A DNA stretch of 64,000 nt from JAFAXD01 sp963816775 (GTDB taxonomy: Bacteria; Pseudomonadota; Alphaproteobacteria; Rhizobiales; Xanthobacteraceae), in the NCBI GenBank assembly GCA_963816775.1, contig CAWFLX010000020.1:124001-188000 (forward strand), read 5' to 3'. The translations under genes were made by a program, and so were the position numbers. Of this stretch, positions 14,512 to 23,649 are shown piece by piece (position 1 is the stretch's first letter; the number at the start of each line of letters is the position of its first letter). The notes under the pieces were generated by a model that saw nothing but the letters and a program-made list of their open reading frames with translations, made no database searches and was not told the DNA's origin.

Positions 14512-15303
14512 TTAAGGCTTGCCGGCGGCCGCGCCCGCGAGCGCCTTCTCGTATCGGCCGGTCGCAAGGCTCGCTTTCAGCCACACATCGACTGCCTGCT
14601 TGAGCGCCGGGTCGCGCGTCATCCAGTAGGCCTTGTCGAAATGATCGAATGAATCCGGCACGGCAGCCGGGCAGAGGACACCGGGGTGCAGGCGGGCTTG
14701 GTAATCGACCTCGGCCCCGTCGGTCACCATCACGTCAGCGCGGCCGGCGGCGATCTCGTCGAAAATGGTCCGGTTGTCGGGATGTTCCGCGAGCGTCGCG
14801 TGGGAGAGATTGCCTTTGGCAAAGCGTTCGTTGGTGCCGCCGGGATTGACCACGACGCGCACGCCGGGCTGGTCGATCGCGCCGATCGATGTGTAGCGCT
14901 CCTTGTCGGCGCAGCGCGCGATCGGGCGCTTGCCGTCGCGCATGACGGGAAGCGAGAACTCACCGGCGGCCGCCCGGTCCGGCGTCACGCTCACGCCGCC
15001 CATGGCGATGTCGAAGCGGTCCGCCGCAAGATCAGCCTGCAGGGTCTTCCAGCTGGTTGGCACGATCACGAGTGTAACGCCGAGCGCTTGCGCAAGCTCC
15101 CGCGCCATCGTGACATCGGCGCCGGAGATCTGGCCGTCCGGTCCGCGCAAGGAATAAGGCGCGTAGTCGCCGGTCATTCCGACCTTGAGCGTCCCGTCCG
15201 ATTTGATGGCGGCGAGCGGCCGCGCAGCCGACGGAGGCGCTCCGAGCGAAAGGATCAGCGACAGGCCGACGAGGGCAGCGAGGAAGCGACACGCTGCGTT
15301 CAT
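14512..15303 (-). CDS. pheC: Cyclohexadienyl dehydratase-like periplasmic protein (PheC type)
   Basis: 263 residues from the ATG at 15303, beginning with a signal peptide (CRFLAALVGLSLILSLG, cleavage after PSAARP). The mature protein has the periplasmic binding-protein fold (LKVGMTGDYAPYSL) and follows the Pseudomonas PheC pattern closely: VIVPTSWKTL, DRFDIAMGGVS, MRDGKRPIARC, VNPGGTNERFA and EIAAGRADVMVTDG. PheC converts prephenate or arogenate to phenylpyruvate or phenylalanine outside the cytoplasm. A transport binding protein is the alternative, but no permease is adjacent. It is convergent with rsmD and 50 bp from the mutL end. Confidence 0.75.
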   Translation of the reverse strand: MNAACRFLAALVGLSLILSLGAPPSAARPLAAIKSDGTLKVGMTGDYAPYSLRGPDGQISGADVTMARELAQALGVTLVIVPTSWKTLQADLAADRFDIAMGGVSVTPDRAAAGEFSLPVMRDGKRPIARCADKERYTSIGAIDQPGVRVVVNPGGTNERFAKGNLSHATLAEHPDNRTIFDEIAAGRADVMVTDGAEVDYQARLHPGVLCPAAVPDSFDHFDKAYWMTRDPALKQAVDVWLKASLATGRYEKALAGAAAGKP

Positions 15304-15353
15304 GAAAATGGACTTCTTGCTTTGGCGCCAATCCACCCGACCATCAACAACAA

Positions 15354-17159
15354 TCACTTCCTCCCAAACAATCGCTCGATATCGCTCAGTTTCAATTCCA
15401 CATAAGTCGGCCGGCCGTGGTTGCACTGGCCCGAGTTCGGCGTTGCCTCCATCTCGCGCAGCAGCGCGTTCATCTCCTCGGGCTTGAGGCGTCGCCCGGC
15501 GCGCACCGAGCCGTGGCACGCCATGGTGGCTGAGACATGCATCAGGCGGCGCTCGAGCGGCAGCGCCTCGTCCCATTCGGCCATGTGCTCGGCGAGATCG
15601 CGCACGAGCGCGGGCGCGTCGATCTCACCCAGCATGCCGGGCGTCTCGCGCACCGCGACCGCGCCGGGGCCGAACGCCTCCAGCACCAGGCCATAGCGCG
15701 CAAGCTCGTCGGCGCGCGCGGCGAGCCGCTCGACGTCGGCTTCGTCGAGCTCGACGATCTCGGGGATCAGCAGGATCTGGCGGGCGACACCGGTCTTTTC
15801 GAGCGCCGCCTTGAGGCGCTCGTAGACCAGGCGTTCGTGGGCGGCGTGCTGGTCGACGATGACGATGCCGTCCCGCGTCTGCGCCACCACGTAGGTTTCG
15901 TGCACCTGCGCGCGCGCGGCGCCGAGCGGGCGATCGATCAGGTCGGGCGCCGGCGGCGCCGGCTCGTAACGCGCGTCGGCTGCCGGCGCGCCGACGTCGA
16001 AGCCGACCTGCACGGCCTCGGCAAAGCCCTTGAGCGCGGTTGCACCCGCAACCGGGAACGAAGGCCGCGCAGGTGACGCCCGCCAGTCCCAGCCGGCGCG
16101 CGGCATCGCGTTCGGGCGCAGCGCCGCGAGCGTCGCGGTGCCACCGGTCGAGGCTGCGCGGTGTCCTTCGCGCGCCAGCGCATCCTGCAGAGTGCGCACG
16201 ATCAGCGCCCGCACGAGGCCGCCGTCACGGAACCGCACTTCGGTCTTGGCCGGATGCACGTTGACGTCGACCTCGCGCGGATCGAGCGTGATGAACAGCG
16301 CCAGGATCGGCTGGCGGTCGCGCGGCAGATAGTCCGCGTAGGCGCCGCGCACCGCGCCAAGGAGGAGCTTGTCGCGCACCGGACGGCCGTTGACGAAGAG
16401 GTACTGCCCGAACGCGTTGGCGCGCGAGAGCGTCGGCAGCGCCGCGTAGCCCTCGATTGAGAGGCCGTCGCGCCCGCCGCGAACCTCGATCGCGTTGGCG
16501 CGGAAATCCGCGCCCAGAATATCGCCGAGCCGCGCCAGCCGCCCAGGCGCGCCGGGCAGCGCCGCCGCCCAGCTCACAAGCGCGCGTTCCTCGCCCGCGA
16601 GCGTGAAGGCAACGTCGGGCCGGCTCATGGCGAGCCGGCGCACCGTTTCGCGGATCGCCGCGCCTTCGCTGCGGTCGGTCTTGAGAAACTTCAGCCGTGC
16701 CGGTGTCGCGTAGAACAGGTCGCTGACCTCGACCCGGGTGCCGGCATCGAGCGCCGCCGGCCGCAGCGACGATTTTGCGCCGGCGTCGACCGCGATCGCC
16801 CAGGCGTGCGGTTCGCCGGCGTGGCGGGTCGTGATCGACAGCCGCGCCACCGCGCCAATCGAGGGCAGCGCCTCGCCGCGGAACCCGAGCGTGCGGATCG
16901 CCAGCAGATCGTCATCCGGCAGCTTGGAGGTGGCGTGGCGCTCGACCGCGAGCGCGAGGTCGGAGGCGCTCATGCCGGCGCCGTCGTCGGTGATGCGGAT
17001 CAGCCGGCGGCCGCCGCCGTCGGTGATGACGTCGATCCGCCGCGCGCCAGCGTCGAGCGCGTTTTCGACGAGTTCCTTGACGACGCTCGCCGGCCGCTCG
17101 ACGACTTCGCCGGCGGCGATGCGGTTGATGACAGAGGGCTCAAGCTGGCGGATCGGCAT
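15354..17159 (-). CDS. mutL: DNA mismatch repair protein MutL
   Basis: 601 residues. The N-terminal GHKL ATPase has IAAGEVVERPASVVKELVEN, ITDDGAGM and LGFRGEALPSI. The C-terminal domain carries the full endonuclease motif DQHA-x2-E-x4-E (DQHAAHERLVYE, near residue 430), so this MutL should nick DNA itself, as expected for a species without MutH. The later metal-site motifs are ACHGSVRAGRRL and QCNHGRPT. The latter has Asn where many families have Pro (CPHGRP). It works with MutS, which is not in the window. Confidence 0.97.
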   Translation of the reverse strand: MPIRQLEPSVINRIAAGEVVERPASVVKELVENALDAGARRIDVITDGGGRRLIRITDDGAGMSASDLALAVERHATSKLPDDDLLAIRTLGFRGEALPSIGAVARLSITTRHAGEPHAWAIAVDAGAKSSLRPAALDAGTRVEVSDLFYATPARLKFLKTDRSEGAAIRETVRRLAMSRPDVAFTLAGEERALVSWAAALPGAPGRLARLGDILGADFRANAIEVRGGRDGLSIEGYAALPTLSRANAFGQYLFVNGRPVRDKLLLGAVRGAYADYLPRDRQPILALFITLDPREVDVNVHPAKTEVRFRDGGLVRALIVRTLQDALAREGHRAASTGGTATLAALRPNAMPRAGWDWRASPARPSFPVAGATALKGFAEAVQVGFDVGAPAADARYEPAPPAPDLIDRPLGAARAQVHETYVVAQTRDGIVIVDQHAAHERLVYERLKAALEKTGVARQILLIPEIVELDEADVERLAARADELARYGLVLEAFGPGAVAVRETPGMLGEIDAPALVRDLAEHMAEWDEALPLERRLMHVSATMACHGSVRAGRRLKPEEMNALLREMEATPNSGQCNHGRPTYVELKLSDIERLFGRK

Positions 17160-17694
17160 CGGGCGACTCGGGGTAACAGCGCCAGTTTAGAGCGGATTTC
17201 AATCGTACCGAACCGCGTTTTCCCCGTCATTCCCGCGCCGAATGCGGCGCGAGGCCCTGTCCCTGCCGCATATGGGGCCTCACGCACGGCTCGAGATTCT
17301 CCTGATCAAGGTCATTTGAGGTGCTCTGCGCACTAAAGTCGGACATCCGCTCATGCTTCGACAATGGCTGCAAAACCGACGTGGCGGAGCGCATTCCTGC
17401 CAAGAGCAATGCGTTCCACGGGCGCGATGTCGCGGGAGGGCGACCGGAAGAGTTCGAATCTGGCCTTGTAAAGGTACGCATGCGTAGCCAGCTCACTGTA
17501 AGCATCAAAATGCCTACAGGCTTTGGGGACTGAGAGACGAAAAGTGCTCGCGCCTGCACTCGGATGCAGGCGTGCCATAACTGGCTTCAAGTTCCAGCCT
17601 AGCGCCGCCGCAGAGCCTCGACACAGCTGCCGCAACCCAGCGGTCAGCGACGTTTCGTAGCCGAAAGCCGCGCACGCATTCAAAGGATTTGACA
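17160..17694. other. 535-bp stretch without a recognised gene
   Basis: Lies between the mutL start and a small secreted-protein gene. Open frames exist on both strands (for example minus 17351-17695, 114 codons), but none has a family resemblance, a convincing ribosome site or typical codon use. GC is lower than in neighbouring genes around 17340-17530. It may hold promoters or a small RNA, or be the remains of a gene. Confidence 0.4.
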
Positions 17695-18021
17695 ATGAAG
17701 AACGTGACGAAGCACCCGGTTGCTACGGCAATCGCCAGCGCGATCATAATTGGATTTGCAACGGCGTCCTGGGCCGCACCCGTTTTGTCGAATGCGGCCG
17801 CGCTTGTCGGCGCGGCGCCAAGCACGGCAACGCACGTCGATGAACGTAGTGCAGCTCGCTCACGTGCCAACATCCTCCAGAACCTGGAATTTGGCACATA
17901 TGGGACACAATCATCTCCATCAACACCAACGCCCTCAAATGACGTCACCGCGCTCCCCAGGGATACGAACCGCGCATATGGCACCACCCGTTATCCCCTT
18001 GGCCTCCCCGCGCAACGATAA
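17695..18021 (+). CDS. Small secreted protein of unknown function
   Basis: 108 residues from the ATG at 17695, with AAAGGA seven bases upstream. The N-terminus MKNVTKHPVATAIASAIIIG followed by FATASWA is a clear Sec signal peptide. The mature start APVLSNAAALVGAAPS resembles small periplasmic proteins common in Bradyrhizobium, but the remainder is Ser/Thr/Arg-rich and does not match them. The C-terminal part may therefore be frameshifted or diverged. No function can be assigned. Confidence 0.5.
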   Translation: MKNVTKHPVATAIASAIIIGFATASWAAPVLSNAAALVGAAPSTATHVDERSAARSRANILQNLEFGTYGTQSSPSTPTPSNDVTALPRDTNRAYGTTRYPLGLPAQR

Positions 18022-18181
18022 ACACGGCCCGTGGTCGTCACGGTAGCCATTTTCGCGGCAGCAATCTGAGACCAACGCGAAGCGCACCACCGGGCTAACC
18101 GGGGTGCGAATACTAGGCGGACGCCTGCTGCGAGGCTTCTGTCATGCGTACTTTCAACCCACCACTTAATGGAGTGATTTC

Positions 18182-18376
18182 ATGCCGCAAGACATGCATA
18201 AGAAAGCCGCCGACCAACATGATCAGGCTGCCAAAACGCATCGGACCGCAGCAGAGCACCATGCCAAGGGCGATCACGGCAATGCCCAGCAGCATGCTGC
18301 CAATGCCCAGGCCCAGTCGAAGACCGCACATGAGCATTCGACTCAAGCGCACGGCAAGAGTCAGCAGCAGAAGTAG
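18182..18376 (+). CDS. Small hydrophilic His/Ala/Gln-rich protein
   Basis: 64 residues from the ATG at 18182, with GGAG about nine bases upstream. The whole sequence is low-complexity and helical, with repeated AAxxH and AxAHxx patterns (KKAADQHDQAAKTHRTAAEH) and a Lys-Gln tail. Very similar short proteins occur in Bradyrhizobium-type genomes and are often annotated as hypothetical. The His-rich surface could bind metal or act as a stress protein, but this is a guess. The 114-codon antisense frame over it is taken as a shadow. Confidence 0.65.
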   Translation: MPQDMHKKAADQHDQAAKTHRTAAEHHAKGDHGNAQQHAANAQAQSKTAHEHSTQAHGKSQQQK

Positions 18377-18543
18377 TTTTCCATAACGGCTGTTGAAGAA
18401 AACTTTACCAGCTCGGTCTCTACCGGGCTGGGTTACACCCCTTCGCAAATGCTCCAACCGGACTGAACAAAGCTATCTCGGCGCCGAACGGCACCGCGCC
18501 GTCTAAAGCAAGCGGAATCGGCACTCAGGCGGAGGTATTGTCA

Positions 18544-18777
18544 ATGTCGCTTGTGAAATACATCTCATCGCCGGCCGATATTCCGCCCGGGCAAAGATAC
18601 GTGCTGGTCGAGTATGGCGTCGAAAGCGGGCAAAAGAGACATCCTCTGGGCATTACCATCACGGTTCCTCGAAACCAGTCAAAGACCATTAGTGACCTCT
18701 CCTTCTTGGCGAATGTTCATTCAGCCAAGGCGCTCGCGAAGCAAGAGGGCATTTCCGCAATTTTCGCCTGCAAGTGA
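18544..18777 (+). CDS. Small hypothetical protein
   Basis: 77 residues from the ATG at 18544, with a strong GGAGGT seven bases upstream, which is the main support for this gene. It begins MSLVKYISSPADIPPGQRYV and has no signal peptide or membrane segment. The mix of charged and hydrophobic residues looks like a small folded cytosolic domain. I do not recognise a family. It lies about 60 bp from the convergent end of the molybdenum oxidoreductase operon. Confidence 0.55.
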   Translation: MSLVKYISSPADIPPGQRYVLVEYGVESGQKRHPLGITITVPRNQSKTISDLSFLANVHSAKALAKQEGISAIFACK

Positions 18778-18837
18778 TCAGCACCCAAGCCGATCATCGC
18801 CAAGCGGCGCGGAAGTCGTTCCGTGACCAGCGAGGCC

Positions 18838-21057
18838 TCATTCCCGCAGCAGCTTGTCGATCGTGATCGGCAGATCGCGCACGCGTTTGCCGGTCGCGTG
18901 ATAGACCGCGTTGGCAATCGCCGCCGCGGTGCCGACGATGCCGATCTCGCCAACGCCCTTGATGCCGAATGGATTGATCTTGTCGTCGGTCTCCTCGACG
19001 AAGATCACGTCGATCGCATGCACGTCGGCGTTCACCGGCACATGGTAGTCGGCAAGGTTGCGAGTGATGAAACGTCCGAAACGCTGATCGGTCACCGTCT
19101 CCTCGTGCAGCGCCATGCCGATGCCGCCGACCACCGCACCAAGAATCTGGCTGCCGGCGAGCTTGGGATTGATGATGCGCCCGGCCGCAACCGCGCTGAC
19201 GATGCGCGTCACCCTGATCACGCCGAGCTCTTCATCGATCTTGACCTCGGCGAACACCGCCGAGTGCGCTAAGTTCGCGTAGGCGCTGTCCATCTTCGGT
19301 GTCGCGCTGGCTTCCTTCTCGATCCGCTCGGCGTTGCCGGCGCGCATCGCGTCGGCGAGCGAGACGACGCGGCCTGCGTCAGCCTTGTGCCGGATCTTGC
19401 CGTCGGCGAACACGACATCGTCGAGCTTGGCGCCCGCGAGCGGCGACCCTTTGATCTTTAGCGCGAACCCCAGCAGGTCCTTTTGCACCGCCCGGCAGGC
19501 GTCGTGAATGGCGGCGCCGACCGAGGAGGCGGTGAATGATCCGCCTTCCACGGGCGCGTTCGGCAGCGCGCTATCGCCGAGCTTCGCCGTCACGTTCTCG
19601 AGCGGCATGCCCAGCATCTCGGCGGCAAGCTGGGCCATCATCGTATAGGTGCCGGGCCCGATGTCCGCCGTCGCGCTCGCGATCTCGACGGCGCCGTTGG
19701 CGGTCAGGCTCGCCCTGGCGCTCGCGGGCAGTTGCCAGGCTTCCCACACCCCGCTCGCCATGCCCCAGCCGACGAGCTCACGGCCCTCGCGCATCGATCG
19801 CGGCTCACGACTGCGCTTCGACCACCCAAACTTCTCGGCAGCTTGACGATAGCATTCGCGCAGCTCCTTGCTGCTGTACGGCTTATCCGCGATCTGATCG
19901 AGGTCCGAGTAGTTGACGAGCCGCAGCTCGAGCGGATCGACGTTCGCCGCGTAGGCGAGCTCATCCATGGCGCATTCGATCGCCCAGACACCCTCGGTTC
20001 CACCCGGTCCGCGCATGTCGCAGGGCGTGTTCACGTCGAGCTTGACCAACCGCTGGGCGAGCTCGCTGTTCGGGCAGCGGTAAAGCTGGCTCGACCAGGA
20101 CACGAAAGACCGCTGGAAATCCTCGAACTGGGAGGTCATCGAAACCGCGTCATGCCGGAACGAGGCGAGGCTGCCGTTGCGATCGGCGCCGAGCTTGAGC
20201 TCCTGCACGTTCGCGGCCCGATAGCCGATCGTGAACATCTGCTGGCGCGTGAGCGTGACCCGCACCGGGCGCTTGAGCGCGCGCGCCGCCAGCACGGCGA
20301 GCGGCAGCTCATAATTCGGACGCAAGCCCGATCCGAAGGCGCCGCCGACATAGTGCGAGAGCACGCGCACCTTGTCGGGCTTCATTCCGAACACATTGGC
20401 AACGTAGTTGCGGCAGTTCAGCGGTCCTTGGGTCTTGTCGTAGATTGTGATCCGATCGTCGCCTTCCCACACGGCCGTCGCGGCGTAAGGCTCCATCGGA
20501 TTGTGGTGCTCGACCGGCATGCTGTAGGCCGCATCGACGCGCACCGCCGCCTCATCGAATGCGCGCGTGGCCTTGCCGCGCGTGTGGACGGGCTTGGGGC
20601 GCTTCGCGCCCGCCGTGCGCTGGCGTTGCGCCTCGAAATCGGTGACGTGCGCGTCCTGCTCATAGTCGACATGAATCAGCGACGCCGCAAAGCGCGCGAT
20701 CTCGAACTCCTCGGCGACGACAAGCGCGATTGGCTGGCCGTTGAAGCGAACCTGGTCGTCGTAAAACGGACGGAACGGCGAACCATCGGGCGCAACTTCG
20801 TCCTTATATTTATCGTCGGATGACGCGAGCTTTCCGCGATTGGCGTGCGTCAACACGTCAAGTACGCCCGCGACCGCGAGCGCCTCTTCGGCATTGATGC
20901 GCTGGATGCGGCCTTTGGCGATCGAGGCCGTCACGACCACGCCATGCGCGAGGTTCGGGACGTTGAACTCGCCCGCGTATTTCGCAGCGCCGGTCACTTT
21001 GGCGCGCCCTTCGACGCGGGAGGCGGGCTTGCCGATCTGGTTGCTGGTGGTGATCAT
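18838..21057 (-). CDS. paoC: Aldehyde oxidoreductase, molybdenum-binding subunit (PaoC-like)
   Basis: Large subunit of a three-part xanthine-oxidase-family enzyme, about 739 residues from the ATG at 21057. An AGGGGGA lies just upstream, and a TTG at 21075 would overlap the previous stop. It starts QIGKPASRVEGRAKVTGAAK, as in PaoC/YagR. The molybdopterin-binding parts (HYVGGAFGSGLRPNYELPLA, RGPGGTEGVWAIE) and the catalytic Glu region GIKGVGEIGIVGTA near the C-terminus are present. With PaoA and PaoB it would oxidise aromatic or aliphatic aldehydes. It is the last gene of the 22626-18838 operon. Confidence 0.88.
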   Translation of the reverse strand: MITTSNQIGKPASRVEGRAKVTGAAKYAGEFNVPNLAHGVVVTASIAKGRIQRINAEEALAVAGVLDVLTHANRGKLASSDDKYKDEVAPDGSPFRPFYDDQVRFNGQPIALVVAEEFEIARFAASLIHVDYEQDAHVTDFEAQRQRTAGAKRPKPVHTRGKATRAFDEAAVRVDAAYSMPVEHHNPMEPYAATAVWEGDDRITIYDKTQGPLNCRNYVANVFGMKPDKVRVLSHYVGGAFGSGLRPNYELPLAVLAARALKRPVRVTLTRQQMFTIGYRAANVQELKLGADRNGSLASFRHDAVSMTSQFEDFQRSFVSWSSQLYRCPNSELAQRLVKLDVNTPCDMRGPGGTEGVWAIECAMDELAYAANVDPLELRLVNYSDLDQIADKPYSSKELRECYRQAAEKFGWSKRSREPRSMREGRELVGWGMASGVWEAWQLPASARASLTANGAVEIASATADIGPGTYTMMAQLAAEMLGMPLENVTAKLGDSALPNAPVEGGSFTASSVGAAIHDACRAVQKDLLGFALKIKGSPLAGAKLDDVVFADGKIRHKADAGRVVSLADAMRAGNAERIEKEASATPKMDSAYANLAHSAVFAEVKIDEELGVIRVTRIVSAVAAGRIINPKLAGSQILGAVVGGIGMALHEETVTDQRFGRFITRNLADYHVPVNADVHAIDVIFVEETDDKINPFGIKGVGEIGIVGTAAAIANAVYHATGKRVRDLPITIDKLLRE

Positions 21058-21071
21058 GGCATCCCCCTCTC

Positions 21072-22087
21072 TCAAGCCACGCGCTTGTCGGACTGCGACT
21101 GCGGGGTGCCGCGCGCCGCCTGGGTCAGCGTGCGAACGATGCCGCGTCGCGCCAGCTCAATCTTGAAGTCGTTGTGGCCGAAGCCGTGCGCGTCCCGCAG
21201 CAGCGCATCGGCCGCGCGCTGGAAGCTCTCGCGCGTCGGCGGCGCGCCGGCGAGCAGCGCCTCCGCGTTGCGGTCACGCCATGGCTTGTGCGCCACCCCG
21301 CCGAGCGCGAGGCGCGCTTCCCGGATGGTGCCGCGGTCGATGTCGAGCGCGGCGGCGATCGACACCAGCGCAAACGCGTACGACAGGCGATCGCGGATCT
21401 TCAGATAGCTGTAGTTGTCGGCGAAGCCTTTGGCCGGCAGCTCGATCGCCGTGATGATCTCGTCCGCGCGCAGGTTGCTGTCGATCTGCGGGGTGTCGCC
21501 CGGCAGGCGATGAAAGTCGGCAAACGCAATGCTGCGCTCGCCGGTCGTGCCGGTCGCTAGCACGCGCGCCTCGAGCGCGGCGAGTGCCACGCACATATCG
21601 GAGGGATGCACCGCGATGCAATGCTCGCTGGTGCCGAGGATCGCATGCATTCGATTGAAGCCGTCGATCGCGGAGCAGCCACTGCCCGGCTCGCGCTTGT
21701 TGCACGGCGTGGTCGTGTCGTAGAAGTAGGAGCAGCGGGTCCGCTGCAGGAGATTGCCCCCGGTCGAGGCCATGTTGCGCAGCTGTGCGAGGCGCCGGCG
21801 AGGATCGCGCTGGCGAGCAAGGGATAGCGCGCCGCGATCTGCGGGTGATAGGCGAGGTCGCTGTTGGGGACGAGCGCGCCGATACGCACGCCGCCATACT
21901 GCGTTTCATCAACTTCCCTGAGCGGCAGATGCGTGATGTCGATCAGCCGTGACGGGCGCGCGACGTTCTCCTTCATGAGATCGACCAGATTGGTGCCGCC
22001 GGCGATGAACTTTGCACCCGGGTCGGCCGCGATCATGCGCACCGCGTCGGCGACGTCGCTCGCGCGTGCGTAGTCGAAATTGTTCAT
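21072..22087 (-). pseudogene. paoB: Aldehyde oxidoreductase, FAD/4Fe-4S subunit (PaoB-like), one frameshift
   Basis: Two overlapping frames together give one complete FAD subunit. The first part starts at the ATG at 22087 (MNNFDYARASDVADAVRMIA) with the FAD loop KFIAGGTNLVDLMKENV. It leaves frame after LLASAILAGAS. The second resumes with MASTGGNLLQRTRCSYFY and the Cys-rich insert PCNKREPGSGCSA that binds a 4Fe-4S cluster in PaoB. One missing base near 21788/21789 (a G on the coding strand) explains the break. Both flanking subunits are intact, so this is either a sequencing error or very recent inactivation. The start overlaps the paoA stop (ATGA). Confidence 0.85.
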
Positions 22088-22626
22088 CGTCCCCCCTCCC
22101 CCGCCGCCGCGCTGCCATGCATCACCTCTTCGATCGCCGCCACGATGTTGGGATAGGCGCCGCACCGGCAGATATTGCCGCTCATGAGCTCGCGAATTTC
22201 ATCGGCCGTGCGCGCGTGACCTTCGGCGATCAGTCCGACCGCAGAACAGATCTGGCCGGGCGTGCAATAGCCGCACTGGAACGCATCGTGCTCGATGAAG
22301 GCCTGTTGCATCGGATGCAGCGCGTCGTCTTGCGCCAGACCTTCGATCGTCGTCACCTGCGCACCGTCCTTCATGACCGCGAGCGTGAGACAGGAATAGA
22401 CGCGCCGACCGTCGACCAGCACGGTGCAGGCACCGCACTGGCCATGGTCACAGCCCTTTTTGGTTCCAGTCAGATCGAGATTGAGCCGCAGCGCGTCGAG
22501 CAGCGTCGTCCACGGCGCGATCGTCAACTTGCGCTCAACGCCGTTGACGTTGAGCGAGACCGTCATCTTGGCCGGCGATGAAAATCTCTCCCGCGCCTTG
22601 CGCGCGAGCGCGGATCGTTGAGCCAT
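22084..22626 (-). CDS. paoA: Aldehyde oxidoreductase, 2Fe-2S subunit (PaoA-like)
   Basis: Electron-transfer subunit with two 2Fe-2S domains, 180 residues from the ATG at 22626 (AAGGA about ten bases upstream) or 160 from the ATG at 22566. The plant-ferredoxin domain shows C-x4-C-x2-C in KKGCDHGQCGACTV followed by VYSCLTL. The helical domain shows CGYC-n-CRC in FQCGYCTPGQICSA and GNICRCGAYP. E. coli PaoA carries a Tat signal, but none is evident here, so the complex may be cytoplasmic. It is first in the paoA-paoB-paoC operon. Confidence 0.88.
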   Translation of the reverse strand: MAQRSALARKARERFSSPAKMTVSLNVNGVERKLTIAPWTTLLDALRLNLDLTGTKKGCDHGQCGACTVLVDGRRVYSCLTLAVMKDGAQVTTIEGLAQDDALHPMQQAFIEHDAFQCGYCTPGQICSAVGLIAEGHARTADEIRELMSGNICRCGAYPNIVAAIEEVMHGSAAAGEGGR

Positions 22627-22648
22627 TTGTAGTTTATCCTTTTTGTTT

Positions 22649-22720
22649 GAGCATGTCCTTTGCGCAAAGCCGGTCCCACGCCGGATCGAGTGTTGGTCAG
22701 GCTTTTTGCGGGACATGCTC
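22649..22720. repeat. Palindromic repeat upstream of paoA
   Basis: GAGCATGTCC (22649-22658) pairs with GGACATGCTC (22711-22720), with GCGCAAAGCCGG inside. It is another Rhizobiales-type dispersed palindrome and starts 23 bp upstream of the paoA start. The rest of the 345-bp gap between paoA and arfB (22721-22971) shows no gene. Confidence 0.75.
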
Positions 22721-22971
22721 CTGTCGGCATTCGCCTCGTTGACACGCCGGTATTCATGTGTGGAAGGACCGTGTCTTGATATCCCTCTGCTGTACAACGC
22801 GAGGAAGCAACTACAGTTCGCCGCCACCTCAGCGATGTCAATTCACGTGGGTGCGACGACTAGGTTGCGCAATGCGCGCTAGCGTTGAGCGACCACGCAT
22901 ACCACGTCATTCAAGATGCTGATTGCTTAGAAAGTGATCATCTCAATCGCATGATCGGGATCGCGACGTCA

Positions 22972-23394
22972 TCAATCGAATGAAGGCTTTGTGCCGCGAA
23001 GCCGTTTGACGCCGCTCCTGCGCTTCTTGCTCTCGATCCGCCGCTCACGCGAGGCGGCGGTCGGTCTCGTTGGCCGGCGCCGCTTTGGCGGGACCGCCGC
23101 CTGGCGAATGAGCTCGATGAGGCGCTCGCGTGCGTCCTCGCGATTACGCTCCTGGGTGCGGTGGCGTTGCGCGATGATCACGAGCACGCCGTCCTGCGTG
23201 AGTCTTCTGCCCGCCAGTACCGCAACGCGCGCGCGCACGTCCGCGGGAAGCGACGGCGAGTGCCGCACGTCGAAACGCAGCTGCACCGCGGTCGCGAGTT
23301 TGTTGACGTTCTGGCCACCCGGACCCGACGCGCGCACAAACGTTTCGGTGAGCTCCGATTCATCGATGGAAATCTGATCGGTGATGCGGATCAT
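22972..23394 (-). CDS. arfB: Alternative ribosome-rescue factor / peptidyl-tRNA hydrolase
   Basis: 140 residues from the ATG at 23394. It has the class-I release-factor GGQ motif in VRASGPGGQNVNKLATAVQL, and a basic C-terminal tail (KRRRPTRPTAASRERR-n-KKRRSG) that in ArfB enters the empty mRNA channel. The protein releases peptides from stalled ribosomes without a stop codon. No anticodon-like domain is present, which separates it from RF1/RF2. It is a single gene. Confidence 0.93.
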   Translation of the reverse strand: MIRITDQISIDESELTETFVRASGPGGQNVNKLATAVQLRFDVRHSPSLPADVRARVAVLAGRRLTQDGVLVIIAQRHRTQERNREDARERLIELIRQAAVPPKRRRPTRPTAASRERRIESKKRRSGVKRLRGTKPSFD

Positions 23395-23425
23395 GGGTCT
23401 TCTCAGAGTCCGCAAAACTCTTCGA

Positions 23426-23550
23426 CCTCATCCTGAGGAGCACGCGCGACGCGCGCCTGCGTCTCGGAGGATGGCCCAAAGGGACACGTTTCCACCCTTG
23501 GCCGTCCTTCGAGACGCCTGGCCCTATGGGCCTGGCTCCTCAGGACGAGG
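23426..23550. repeat. Dispersed palindromic repeat (CCTCATCCTGAGGAGC family)
   Basis: CCTCATCCTGAGGAGC at the left pairs with GCTCCTCAGGACGAGG at the right. Inside, GCGTCTCGGAGGATGG is mirrored by CCGTCCTTCGAGACGC. This type is very common in Bradyrhizobium-like genomes. It lies upstream of arfB and downstream of the M16 operon. Confidence 0.8.
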
Positions 23551-23649
23551 CCGATAAGCTTGGAGTCTCCCAGTGCATAACACTCAGCTCGCGGTCATTG
23601 TCGAGCCGATCGAGCGCGGCCGATGAGCAACTCAGCCGGCTGGAAAACG

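Noticed and set aside
17440..17470. A GTTCGAATC string resembling a tRNA T-loop
   Set aside because: The flanking bases do not form a T-stem and no acceptor, D or anticodon arm can be drawn. It is a chance match.
18113..18457. 114-codon minus-strand frame with hydrophobic stretches
   Set aside because: It is antisense to the small His/Ala-rich gene at 18182, whose GGAG site and codon pattern are convincing. The hydrophobicity arises from reading His/Gln codons in reverse.
19732..20823. 363-codon plus-strand frame opposite the molybdenum subunit gene
   Set aside because: The same high-GC shadow effect. The minus-strand product has all expected motifs.
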